In this document: piece after piece, positions 13,407 to 20,195 of the stretch | How the letters are laid out: each line of letters begins with the position of its first letter | Position numbering within the stretch: position 1 is the stretch's first letter | Source of the DNA: CAYMPW01 sp964558505 | GTDB taxonomy: Archaea > Thermoplasmatota > Thermoplasmata > Methanomassiliicoccales > Methanomethylophilaceae | DNA: 20,195 nt | Reading direction: 5' to 3' | NCBI GenBank assembly: GCA_964558505.1 | Contig: CAZLEI010000022.1 | Coordinates: 1 to 20,195 of the forward strand | Notes under the pieces: generated by a model | Database searches by the model: none | What the model was told of the DNA's origin: nothing | Seen by the model: the letters and a program-made list of their open reading frames with translations, nothing else | Made by a program: the position numbers and the translations under genes

Positions 13407-14847
13407 TGACGCCGACCGGCGTCAGTTTGGCCACTTTGCCGGTGAGTCCGGATTCGCAGACGACCTTGATAACCTCGTCCACGTCCTTGTAGGCTTCAGG
13501 AGCTTCCTCGAGGAGACCTTCTTCGGATCCGGTGCGGAGATAGATGTCCTTATCGATCATCTCGCTCCTGACCTCTGCGGCACTGAGGGTGTCGATAGCG
13601 GCTTTGCGCGACATTTTCCTTCCTGCGCCGTGACAGGACGATCCGAACGTGTCCTTCATCGCCCCGGGCTTGCCCACCAGGACATATGTCCCGACGCTCA
13701 TGTCGCCGGGGATTATGACCGGCTGTCCCACGTCGCGGTATCTCATGGTTATCTCCGACCTGCCTGCGGCGAAGGCGCGGGTGGCGCCCTTCCTGTGCAC
13801 GAGGACGTCCTGATGATGGTTCTCCACATCATGGCGCTCCTTCTTGGCTATGTTGTGCGCGACATCATACACGACGTCGATGCCCAGATTCTCGGCGGAA
13901 TCCTTGAGGATGTTCTCGAAGGATTCGCGGACCCAGTGGGTTATCATCTGCCTGTTGGCCCATGCATAGTTGGCCCCGCAGCACATCGCCTTGTAGTAAT
14001 CGTCTCCTAATCTGGAATCGAGAGGGGCGCAGGCCAGCTGCCTGTCGGGAAGCGAGACGCTGTTCTCTTTGACGTAGCGCTCCATCTGCTGCAGGTAATC
14101 CGTGGCTATCTGGTGCCCGCATCCGCGGGATCCGCAGTGGACCGTGACCGTGACCTGCCCTTCCTTCAGACCGAACGCCTTGGCGGCCCTTTCGTCGAAA
14201 ACGTTCTCCACGGTATCGATCTCCAGGAAATGGTTGCCGGACCCCAGCGATCCCAATTGCGGAAGCCCTCTTTTACGGGCCTTCTCACTGACCATCGCAG
14301 GATCCGCATCATCCATGTGCCCGCGCTCTTCCGTGACATCTATGTCGCGGTCCCATCCGAATCCGTTCTCGACAGCCCATTCGGAACCGTTGAGGAGTAT
14401 CTCGTCCAGTTCCTTGTTGCCGATCCTGGTGAGGCCTTTGGACCCCAGGCCAGAGGGGACGTTCTTGTACAACTCGTCCACCAGGGCGTTGAGGTCTCCC
14501 CCGATATCCTCGATCATCAGGTCGGTCTTGATGAGACGGACACCGCAGTTTATGTCGAAGCCGATGCCGCCAGGGGATATCGAGCCGGAATCAGCATCCA
14601 CGGCGGCCACTCCGCCGATCGGGAACCCGTATCCCCAATGTATATCGGGCATGGCCATGGAACTTCCCACGATCCCGGGGAGACAGGCTACGTTAGCGGC
14701 TTGTTGCGGAGCATTATCGCTCCTTATCTGCGAGATCATCTTCTCGTTGGCGTAGATGATGGCATTCGTCCTCATCGAGGAATCGGGGTCTAGAGGGATC
14801 TCCCACCTGTTGTCATCGATCTTGTTGAGTTTGCCATTCCATTCCAT
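13396..14847 (-). CDS. rtcB: RNA-splicing ligase RtcB
   Basis: This is a 483-residue GTP- and Mn-dependent ligase that joins 2',3'-cyclic-phosphate and 5'-OH ends of tRNA exon halves. Metal and guanylation residues are in clear motifs: D98/C101 in GGIGFDINCGVRL, GSGNHFLEID, VHCGSRGCGHQ, VYDVAHN, and GSSCHGAGRKMSR, which contains the histidine that carries GMP. Length is standard, and no intein interrupts it, although many archaeal rtcB genes hold one. ATG 14847 is about 26 bases from an AT-rich box (CATAAATC, minus strand 14868-14875), so the mRNA may be leaderless. The tRNA-His gene lies just upstream on the same strand. The 3' end overlaps the HD gene by 11 bases. Confidence 0.97.
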   Translation of the reverse strand: MEWNGKLNKIDDNRWEIPLDPDSSMRTNAIIYANEKMISQIRSDNAPQQAANVACLPGIVGSSMAMPDIHWGYGFPIGGVAAVDADSGSISPGGIGFDINCGVRLIKTDLMIEDIGGDLNALVDELYKNVPSGLGSKGLTRIGNKELDEILLNGSEWAVENGFGWDRDIDVTEERGHMDDADPAMVSEKARKRGLPQLGSLGSGNHFLEIDTVENVFDERAAKAFGLKEGQVTVTVHCGSRGCGHQIATDYLQQMERYVKENSVSLPDRQLACAPLDSRLGDDYYKAMCCGANYAWANRQMITHWVRESFENILKDSAENLGIDVVYDVAHNIAKKERHDVENHHQDVLVHRKGATRAFAAGRSEITMRYRDVGQPVIIPGDMSVGTYVLVGKPGAMKDTFGSSCHGAGRKMSRKAAIDTLSAAEVRSEMIDKDIYLRTGSEEGLLEEAPEAYKDVDEVIKVVCESGLTGKVAKLTPVGVIKG

Positions 14848-14867
14848 GTGGGGACACCGTCTAGATT

Positions 14868-14880
14868 GATTTATGAAAAG
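14868..14880 (-). promoter_or_regulatory. rtcB promoter and tRNA-His terminator T-run
   Basis: On the minus strand this reads CTTTTCATAAATC. The TTTT run directly follows the tRNA-His 3' end, suiting termination. CATAAATC is centred about 26 bases before the rtcB ATG, suiting a TATA element. Both roles are inferred from position. Confidence 0.45.
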
Positions 14881-14884
14881 TAGG

Positions 14885-14958
14885 GGCCGGGACCGAGATT
14901 TGAACCCGAGTCAAGGGATCCACAATCCCCTAGGATAACCAAGCTACCCTATCCCGGC
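14885..14958 (-). tRNA. tRNA-His (GTG anticodon)
   Basis: A full cloverleaf can be read on the minus strand. The acceptor strands GCCGGGA and TCCCGGC pair over seven bases. The anticodon loop TTGTGGA gives anticodon GTG, closed by GGGGA/TCCCT with one G-U pair. The T arm holds the loop TTCAAAT. The base preceding position 1 (14959) encodes G, which supplies the extra G-1 of tRNA-His, and the discriminator is C, also as expected for histidine. After the discriminator the genome reads CCT, so the CCA end is not encoded. No intron is present. Confidence 0.95.
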
Positions 14959-14983
14959 CATACGATGAGTCCGTTGATTCCAT

Positions 14984-14998
14984 GGATATAGATAAAGG
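14984..14998 (-). promoter_or_regulatory. TATA-like element of tRNA-His
   Basis: The minus strand reads CCTTTATCTATATCC here, centred about 26-28 bases before a start site just ahead of the tRNA 5' end (14959). This is a good archaeal TATA-like box at the right distance. Confidence 0.5.
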
Positions 14999-15063
14999 TT
15001 TTTACGGAAAATGGCACGTGGCGCCGGCAATCATCGTGCGAAGCAACTGCAGAAATGCACAAT

Positions 15064-15072
15064 CATTAATAG
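15064..15072 (+). promoter_or_regulatory. TATA-like element of argF (leaderless)
   Basis: CATTAATAG (15064-15072) is centred about 26 bases before the argF ATG at 15094. No ribosome binding site is visible ahead of that ATG, so a leaderless transcript is likely. Confidence 0.5.
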
Positions 15073-15093
15073 AAACGACATGGATGACGGCAT

Positions 15094-16011
15094 ATGGCGA
15101 AAAGAGACCTGATCTCAGTGATCGATATGAAGGACGAGTGGCCCGACCTTGTAGACCTTGCTATCAAACTCAAGGCCGAGCGCGGGAACCATGGTGCCCC
15201 CTTGGAAGGGAAGACCCTGGCGATGATATTCGAGAAACCGAGCACCAGGACGAGGATATCATTCGATGTTGCCATAACCGAGCTGGGCGGGCACGCGCTG
15301 TACATAGACGAGTCCAAGATGCAGATGGGTGCGAACGGAGAGACGGTCGAGGATACGGCCAAGGTCCTCAGCCGTTTCGTGCACGGGATAATGTACCGTG
15401 CTTTCGACTACAAGATGATGGACAAGTTCGGGGAAGTCGCCACGATCCCCGTGATAAGCGGACTCGATAACCTCGAACATCCCTGTCAGGCGCTGGCAGA
15501 CCTCGTGACGATAAAGGAGCACCTCGGCGGATTCCGCGGCAAGAAGCTCGTGTATCTCGGGGACGGCAACAATGTATGCAATTCCCTGCTGTACGCCTGC
15601 GCCATAGTGGGACTCGACATGGTCGCGTGCTGTCCGGCCGTCAGGATGCCCAATGCGGAGATCCTGTACAATGCGACGCAGATAGCCATGGCCAACGGAA
15701 GCAAGATAATCGCATCGCACGAGCCCCTGAAGGCCTGTGCGGATGCCGATGTCCTGTACACAGACACATGGATATCCATGGGCGACTCCACCACCGAGGA
15801 GGAGGCTCACAAACTCTTCGGCATATACCAGATCAACTCGGAGCTCCTCGGGGTCGCCAAGCCCGGATGCATCGTCATGCATTGCTTGCCCGCCCACCGC
15901 GGACAGGAGATCACCGCGGAAGTCATGGACGGCCCGCACAGCGTGGTGTTCGATCAGGCGGAGAATCGCCTGCATGCTCAGAAAGCAGTGCTCTACACGC
16001 TTCTCAGATGA
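15094..16011 (+). CDS. argF: Ornithine carbamoyltransferase
   Basis: This is a 305-residue enzyme forming citrulline from ornithine and carbamoyl phosphate in arginine synthesis. The carbamoyl-phosphate site STRTR lies in FEKPSTRTRISFDVA. HPCQALAD and the C-terminal HCLPAHRG, with its catalytic cysteine, are both present, as is the GDGNNVCNSL segment of the ornithine domain. The HCLP motif separates it from aspartate carbamoyltransferase. Length is typical. It is a single-gene transcript, divergent from tRNA-His, with no arg genes next to it. Its last eight bases overlap the end of the convergent recJ-like gene. Confidence 0.97.
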   Translation: MAKRDLISVIDMKDEWPDLVDLAIKLKAERGNHGAPLEGKTLAMIFEKPSTRTRISFDVAITELGGHALYIDESKMQMGANGETVEDTAKVLSRFVHGIMYRAFDYKMMDKFGEVATIPVISGLDNLEHPCQALADLVTIKEHLGGFRGKKLVYLGDGNNVCNSLLYACAIVGLDMVACCPAVRMPNAEILYNATQIAMANGSKIIASHEPLKACADADVLYTDTWISMGDSTTEEEAHKLFGIYQINSELLGVAKPGCIVMHCLPAHRGQEITAEVMDGPHSVVFDQAENRLHAQKAVLYTLLR

Positions 16012-17419
16012 CCTGGGCGGAGATCAGGTCTTCGGCAATGCCGAGGAACTCCTCCACTTTCTCAGGAGGTATCGTGGCACCGGCGGCCACGCTATGGCCG
16101 CCTCCCGAACCGCCGACCAGCTCTGCGGCCGTCTTCATGACGACGGACAGATTGAGTCCTCTGTCCACCAGCGAACGGTCTGCCCGTGCGGATACCTTGA
16201 TGCCATCCTCTGCGGTCGCGAATGCGAGCATGGGCAGGTCGCTCCTGACGCTCCCTGAGCTCAGGAGCATCCCGGCGACGATACCCACGACTGTTTCCCG
16301 GATCTCCTCTCCCGATTCGAAATATTGGAGGAATCTGCGTTCGCGTATCAAGCGGTTCTTCTTCACATAGGCGATCGCGGATGATATCTGGCTCCTATGT
16401 TCTCTGCGGTTCTCTTCGGCATCCTTGAGGGCGCTCATGTCACCGCGGCATATCCTCATGCCCGTCTCCGCGTCGTCATACCTGCCGCATGAATTGAGGA
16501 GCGTGGCATACTCTTTGGCGTCGCGCAGGCCGGTACGCTCCTTGAATCCGGGGAGGTCGTACACCTCGCCGTAGAGCCTGCCGCGGATATCGTCGTCCAC
16601 CACGCTGATCAGCGCGGCCGTCACTCTCTGCTTCTCCTCCCAAGAAAGGTCGTTCCATACGCGGTTGCGGCTGCCGTCCCTGAGGGGGATGCCCATCGAG
16701 TCGAAGAGTGCCACGCATCCGGAGCCGTTCTCCGTTATCCCGGGTATGACCGGGTCGTTGCAATACTGAAGGAAGTGTATGAGGGGCCGCGTCTCCCTGC
16801 CGAAGAGGCGGAGGTCCATCTCCTGGACGACTGTCCCGGCCGCCACAGCTTCGTCGAGGATCCTCCTGTTCAGGCTGACAAGTCTGCAGGCGTCGGCATC
16901 TTGGAAATCGCCGCATGCGCCTACGACCGCCAGGTGGGCCATGTCGATGTTGGCGGGGTCTACTCTGCGGGATACCAGGTATGTCATGCCGGCACCGCAA
17001 ACCTCATAGGAGCCGTCCATGCCGTAGCAATGGGGGTTGATGTGGTGGATCACGGAGAAGTCATCAAGGTTCATCTGGCCTCTGCGGGTCTTCCTGGCAT
17101 CGGGCACGTGGTGGTCGGTTATGACGAGACCGTTCCTCTCGAATTCGGACAGGCTGCCACTTCCCAGATCGCATATCCACACCAAGTCCTCGGGAGCGGA
17201 GTTCACCATGTCGATAGTATCCTCCGTGATCTTCTTCTCGAAGACCGTGCGGCGTTCCTTCCCCAGGCGGTCCACGGTGGAAGAAGCTATCGAGCCAGCA
17301 GTGATGCCGTCCGCATCTATGTGAGAAACCACGAGCACACTGTTCGCACGGAGTATCTCCTCGGCGGCATTGCCGATATCCCTATCCATCCTTCTGAGGT
17401 CACCATCTGTAGCGGGCAT
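16004..17419 (-). CDS. DHH-family single-strand exonuclease (archaeal RecJ-like)
   Basis: This is a 471-residue DHH/DHHA1 phosphoesterase. Motifs: SHIDADGITAG (D35, D37), WICDLGSGS (D84), TDHHVPD (D102-H103-H104), VGACGDFQDAD, and the C-terminal DHHA1 glycine loop VGGSGGGHSVAAGA. This set is typical of archaeal RecJ homologues, including the GINS-associated nuclease GAN, which degrade single-stranded DNA or RNA in repair and replication. The start at 17419 overlaps the upstream nuclease gene by 20 bases; ATG 17389 (MDRDIGNAAEEI), with GGTGA upstream, is an equally good choice. All catalytic residues are intact. The substrate (DNA, RNA or short oligonucleotides) is not settled by sequence. Confidence 0.9.
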   Translation of the reverse strand: MPATDGDLRRMDRDIGNAAEEILRANSVLVVSHIDADGITAGSIASSTVDRLGKERRTVFEKKITEDTIDMVNSAPEDLVWICDLGSGSLSEFERNGLVITDHHVPDARKTRRGQMNLDDFSVIHHINPHCYGMDGSYEVCGAGMTYLVSRRVDPANIDMAHLAVVGACGDFQDADACRLVSLNRRILDEAVAAGTVVQEMDLRLFGRETRPLIHFLQYCNDPVIPGITENGSGCVALFDSMGIPLRDGSRNRVWNDLSWEEKQRVTAALISVVDDDIRGRLYGEVYDLPGFKERTGLRDAKEYATLLNSCGRYDDAETGMRICRGDMSALKDAEENRREHRSQISSAIAYVKKNRLIRERRFLQYFESGEEIRETVVGIVAGMLLSSGSVRSDLPMLAFATAEDGIKVSARADRSLVDRGLNLSVVMKTAAELVGGSGGGHSVAAGATIPPEKVEEFLGIAEDLISAQVI

Positions 17420-18161
17420 GGTCTGTCACAAGTTTTCTGTATATCTCGTCGGCTATTTTCTCGAGGTTGACCGTATCTGCGCGGTTGTATTCCACGAGCG
17501 TGTCCAACGCATCACGGTCGCCTTTGCGGTCCCATCTGTTCCACAGGCGCACAGCCTCTGCGCCGTCCACATCCTTTATTGCTTCGGACCTTTCGAGCCC
17601 CAGGCTCTTCTCGAGAGGTTTTAGGCCTCCTCTGTATCCCACTTTCCTGCTGGCGAATCTCAGGTCGTAATGGGGAAGGTCGAGGTCCACCCCGGGGAAG
17701 CTGTTGGCAAGCACGGGGACATCGAAGCAGCTGCCATTGAACGTGACCAGGAGCTCCGCGTCGCCTATCGCGGCCTCGAAGGATTCGGCATCGAGGTCCT
17801 TTCCATGCACCAATGTGACCGTGTCATCCAGACGGTGGACGGTCAACACCGTGACCAGGGAGTCGCGGCTGAGGCCGTCGGTCTCGATGTCGAGGTATGC
17901 CGCATTGCGCTTGAAGCGGTCGTAAAGCCTCCAATGCTCTCCCTTCGGAAGCATATCTCCCAACGACGCTACTTCTCCCTCATCCAATAATTCGGAAGCC
18001 TGGGACACTATCGTGTCGCACTTCTCCTTCAGGCTCTTTCCCATGCATGGGAGGCTGTCTGCCGCCAGGAAAGCTTCCCAGTCGCGACAGCCTGCTTCCC
18101 ATATCGCCTGTTCCTTCTTGGCGCCGACAGAAGGCGCCATCATGAAGGTGTGTGAGATCAT
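17400..18161 (-). CDS. DEDDy-type RNase H-fold exonuclease (YprB-like)
   Basis: This is a 253-residue protein with an N-terminal helical region (1-85) and a 3'-5' exonuclease-type RNase H fold. The three exo motifs are visible: Exo I YLDIETDG (D91, E93), Exo II TFNGSCFDVP (N142, D147), and Exo III VEYNRADTVNLEKI (Y225, D229), which makes it DEDDy. This matches the YprB_RNaseH-like group of predicted exonucleases. ATG 18161 is supported by an AT-rich AACTATTTCTATT (minus strand, about 18183-18195) roughly 26 bases upstream; the frame continues to 18326 but that part overlaps the divergent gene. It overlaps the recJ-like gene by 20 bases, indicating one transcript. Confidence 0.85.
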   Translation of the reverse strand: MISHTFMMAPSVGAKKEQAIWEAGCRDWEAFLAADSLPCMGKSLKEKCDTIVSQASELLDEGEVASLGDMLPKGEHWRLYDRFKRNAAYLDIETDGLSRDSLVTVLTVHRLDDTVTLVHGKDLDAESFEAAIGDAELLVTFNGSCFDVPVLANSFPGVDLDLPHYDLRFASRKVGYRGGLKPLEKSLGLERSEAIKDVDGAEAVRLWNRWDRKGDRDALDTLVEYNRADTVNLEKIADEIYRKLVTDHARYRW

Positions 18162-18252
18162 CCTGTCTGCATAGCAGGGGCAATAGAAATAGTTCACACC
18201 CTGCGTCGGGCATCTCCGTCGGATTGATATCTTCCGGAGGAATCGGGGGATC
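18162..18252. promoter_or_regulatory. Divergent promoter region between the two nuclease transcripts
   Basis: On the minus strand AACTATTTCTATT (about 18183-18195) is at leaderless distance from ATG 18161. On the plus strand ATTGATATCTT (about 18223-18233) is about 26 bases before ATG 18253, which also has GGAGG and GGGGGATC close upstream. Roles are inferred from spacing. Confidence 0.4.
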
Positions 18253-18975
18253 ATGCAGAGCTTGGAGATCCTCCCGGGGATCAAGATAACTAACGACCGC
18301 TGCCTGGTCATGGAAAAAGGGCCCACGGTCGTCCTGGGGGATCTGCATCTGGGCTATGAACGTGCACTCGAAGAGGAGGGCCTCTACCTGCCCAGAATAA
18401 ACAGTTCGTCGATCCGCGAATCGCTCAACAAGATATTGTGCAGGTACGAGCCTAAGACCGTCGTGCTGCTGGGAGACATAAAACATGATTTCAGGCGCTC
18501 GCGTTACGAGGCGAGGGCAGAGGTCACATCTGTCATCGAGCTTCTCGCAGATGCAGCGGAAGTCGTCCCTGTCCGCGGCAATCATGACAATTTCCTGCAG
18601 AATATAATGTCCGACATGGACCTGATGGCCGTTGATTACGTGGACATGAACGGTTTCAGGCTGGAGCACGGACACGTCGACAGCGGGGTGCGTCCGGTCA
18701 TCATCGGCCACGAGCATCCATCCGTGAGGATCCCCGGGGTCATGAGCGGCGGTATGAAGCTCCAGTGTTTCGTCCACGCCAAGAAGGACGGGGTCATCGT
18801 GCTGCCTCCGTTCTCTCCGATGTCTTCGGGGAACGACCTGGTCCCCGGAGAAGGCTCGGTCATGGCACCCGCACTGAGGTCCGCGGATCATGACGATGCG
18901 GACATCTACGGCATCTCAGACCTCGGATTGATGCCGCTGGGCAAGCTCCGGGATGTTCTGGAGCTGAGCATCTGA
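18253..18975 (+). CDS. Archaeal SbcD-related metallophosphoesterase
   Basis: This is a 240-residue calcineurin-like phosphoesterase. The five metal-binding blocks are present: GDLHLG (D30, H32), LLGDIKHDF (D75), RGNHDN (N110, H111), LEHGHVD (H139/H141), and IIGHEHPSV (H153, H155). The GDIKHDF variant and overall length match the archaeal SbcD-related group, whose cellular substrate is not established; relatives often sit beside Lhr-type helicases or other repair genes. Here its neighbours are two nucleases on the opposite strand. The last 40 residues after the core lack a recognisable motif. Confidence 0.9.
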   Translation: MQSLEILPGIKITNDRCLVMEKGPTVVLGDLHLGYERALEEEGLYLPRINSSSIRESLNKILCRYEPKTVVLLGDIKHDFRRSRYEARAEVTSVIELLADAAEVVPVRGNHDNFLQNIMSDMDLMAVDYVDMNGFRLEHGHVDSGVRPVIIGHEHPSVRIPGVMSGGMKLQCFVHAKKDGVIVLPPFSPMSSGNDLVPGEGSVMAPALRSADHDDADIYGISDLGLMPLGKLRDVLELSI

Positions 18976-18993
18976 CGCGCTGACGTATATCAT

Positions 18994-19068
18994 CTATATT
19001 TTTATGCGCACGTGCGAGGAAATTGCGCGTTGATTAAATAAGATGACTGTGTTCACGCTTGCAAGGAG
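18994..19068 (+). promoter_or_regulatory. mtbA promoter: two TATA-like boxes, palindrome and ribosome binding site
   Basis: CTATATTTTTATG (18994-19006) is a strong TATA-like box predicting a start near 19025. Just after it is the perfect 10-bp palindrome CGCACGTGCG (19007-19016), between the box and the predicted start, where a repressor would act. A second box, GATTAAATAAG (19032-19042), predicts a start near 19063. AAGGAGAA (19062-19069) precedes the ATG at 19078 as ribosome binding site. Layout is seen directly; function is inferred. Confidence 0.5.
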
Positions 19069-19077
19069 AATCAAATC

Positions 19078-20109
19078 ATGTCAATGACTCCCAGAGACAG
19101 AGTACTTGCAGCAATGAAACACGAATCCCTCGACAGGCCCCCCGTGGCTATCTTTACCCAGGCGGCAACCGTCGGGCAGATGGACAAGACCGGCGCGGCA
19201 TGGCCCGAGGCCCACAAAGACGCCCAGCTCATGGCGAAACTCGGTGCGGCGCAGGCCGATCTCCTGGGATTCGAGTGCGTAAGGGCACCCTTCTGCCTTA
19301 CCGCTGAGGCGGAGAGGCTCGGATGCACCGTTCAGGTCACCAAGAAAGATGCGGCCCCTATGATCAAGGCCCACCCCCACAAATTCGACCCCATGACCGG
19401 AGAGTACGACACCCCCGAGCTCATGTCCGTCGAGGAATTCATCTCCTCCGGCAGGCCCGCAGTCGCCCTCGAGGCAATGAAGCTCCTGAAGAAGTCCCAC
19501 GGCGAGAACTACTGCATCGTCGCAGGCAACACAGGTCCCTTCACCCTCGCAGGTCACCTCATCAACACCGAGAACATGGTCTTCGGAATGATGATGGCCC
19601 CCGAAGAGGTCGCTAAATGGGTAGAGGCAGTCACCCCTATCGCGAAAGGCTACTCCCAGGCGCTTTCCGATGCAGGCGCAGACGTCATCCAGATGTCCGA
19701 GCCCTCGGGATCCACCGACATGCTCGCTCCCGACATGTTCCACGACGCCTCCGGACAGTACGTCGAGAGGTCCCTCGCAGCAGTCAAGGACGCATACACC
19801 GTCCTCCACATCTGCGGAGACACCGCGCCCATCCTCACACAGATGGTCGCCACCGGAGTCACCGGTGTCTCTATCGAAGAGAAGGTCAAGCCCGAGAAGG
19901 CAGTCGAGCTCGTCGGCGGCAAGACCGTCCTCGTCGGAAACGTCGGATCCGTCAGGCCCCTCTACCAGGGAACCCCCGAGGAATGCGCGGCAGCAGCGAA
20001 GCACTGCGTCGAGGTCGGCTTCAATGTCATCTCGTCCGGATGCGGTGTCGCCCCTGCGACTGCAGATGAGAACCTCATCGCAATGGCGAAAGCCGTCAAG
20101 GGCTGCTAA
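19078..20109 (+). CDS. mtbA: Methylcobamide:coenzyme M methyltransferase (MtbA/MtaA family)
   Basis: This is a 343-residue uroporphyrinogen-decarboxylase-fold enzyme that transfers the methyl group from a methylated corrinoid protein to coenzyme M, giving methyl-CoM for methanogenesis from methylamines or methanol. The zinc ligands that activate the CoM thiol are visible: H244-x-C246 in LHICGDTAPI and C322 in SSGCGVAPATADEN, spaced as in characterised MtaA/MtbA. The start MTPRDRVLAAMKHE-like segment is typical. MtbA (methylamine) versus MtaA (methanol) cannot be settled from motifs; MtbA is my preference. No methyltransferase or corrinoid gene is adjacent. Every Ile codon is ATC, and the gene has strong codon bias, indicating very high expression. 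Confidence 0.92.
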   Translation: MSMTPRDRVLAAMKHESLDRPPVAIFTQAATVGQMDKTGAAWPEAHKDAQLMAKLGAAQADLLGFECVRAPFCLTAEAERLGCTVQVTKKDAAPMIKAHPHKFDPMTGEYDTPELMSVEEFISSGRPAVALEAMKLLKKSHGENYCIVAGNTGPFTLAGHLINTENMVFGMMMAPEEVAKWVEAVTPIAKGYSQALSDAGADVIQMSEPSGSTDMLAPDMFHDASGQYVERSLAAVKDAYTVLHICGDTAPILTQMVATGVTGVSIEEKVKPEKAVELVGGKTVLVGNVGSVRPLYQGTPEECAAAAKHCVEVGFNVISSGCGVAPATADENLIAMAKAVKGC

Positions 20110-20112
20110 ACG

Positions 20113-20130
20113 AAAGTTCACAAACTTTTT
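20113..20130 (+). terminator. Hairpin and T-run after mtbA
   Basis: AAAGTT (20113-20118), loop CACA, AACTTT (20123-20128) form a six-pair stem ending in a TTTTT run three bases after the mtbA stop codon. This fits transcription termination after a highly expressed gene. Confidence 0.6.
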
Positions 20131-20133
20131 ACC

Positions 20134-20161
20134 AAACCCTTTACAGCTTCGGCTTGGTTTT
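20134..20161 (+). terminator. Second hairpin with TTCG tetraloop downstream of mtbA
   Basis: An inner stem AGC-TTCG-GCT (20145-20154) sits inside outer arms AAACC (20134-20138) and GGTTT (20156-20160), followed by another T. It may act as a backup terminator for mtbA. The remaining bases to 20195 show no gene. Confidence 0.4.
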
Positions 20162-20195
20162 CAGACGACGTTTCCTCCAGATGAGGACCTAACGT

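Noticed and set aside
13396..14847. Intein in rtcB
   Set aside because: Archaeal rtcB often has one, but this gene is standard length with uninterrupted motifs.
19081..20121. 346-residue open frame antisense to mtbA
   Set aside because: The sense strand encodes a clear methyltransferase; the antisense frame is a by-product of its GC-biased codons and has no recognisable domain.
1..20195. CRISPR array, insertion sequence, prophage or classic defence system
   Set aside because: I found no regularly spaced repeats, transposase, integrase or terminal inverted repeats; genes are mostly housekeeping, and the three nucleases lack defence-type partners.

Overview
This is a compact stretch of archaeal chromosome, most likely from a methylotrophic methanogen of the Thermoplasmata (Methanomassiliicoccales, for example a gut Methanomethylophilus-type organism). 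The evidence is an archaeal L10e ribosomal protein, archaeal Dph2, an archaeal SepF-like protein, an archaeal SbcD-related phosphoesterase, methanogenesis marker protein 4 (MtxX) and a methylcobamide:coenzyme M methyltransferase (MtbA/MtaA family). None of the 25 protein genes I call ends in TAG (21 TGA, 4 TAA). That fits a lineage in which TAG encodes pyrrolysine, but does not prove it. The lineage assignment is inference, because there is no 16S or mcr gene here.

Layout, left to right. (1) Positions 122-4211, plus strand: rpl10e and dph2 (translation), then mtxX-queD-queC-queE, which joins a methanogen marker gene to the preQ0 (7-deazaguanine) pathway used for archaeosine. (2) Positions 4212-7833: an Fe-S assembly neighbourhood. 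A NifX-like protein and an ApbC/Mrp ATPase are on the minus strand, then a divergent VOC-family gene, then minus-strand sufC-sufB (a two-gene minimal SUF/SMS system). A plus-strand iron-sulfur flavoprotein (Isf type) faces sufC across a shared promoter region. (3) Positions 8559-11147, minus strand: a four-gene, tightly coupled operon of unrecognised function. It encodes a membrane-anchored extracellular protein, a four-helix membrane protein, a Cys-rich soluble protein and a coiled-coil/zinc-ribbon protein. This is the best candidate in the window for an undescribed system. (4) Positions 11239-13406, plus strand: PUA-domain protein, SepF-like protein and HD-domain phosphohydrolase. (5) Positions 13396-14958, minus strand: RtcB RNA ligase and, upstream of it, tRNA-His(GTG). 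(6) Positions 15094-16011: argF. (7) Positions 16004-18975: three predicted nucleases/phosphoesterases side by side (DHH/RecJ-like, DEDDy RNase H-fold, SbcD-related). (8) Positions 19078-20109: mtbA, a single gene with its own elaborate promoter, strong codon bias and hairpin terminators.

There is no gene-free stretch above 300 bases. The longest gap is 14848-15093, which holds the tRNA and three promoters. Convergent gene pairs touch or overlap at their stop codons. Several first genes have an AT-rich TATA-like box centred about 26 bases before the ATG, suggesting leaderless transcripts. Internal operon genes mostly have GGTGAT-type ribosome binding sites or ATGA stop-start overlaps. I see no CRISPR array, insertion sequence, prophage, defence locus or rRNA.
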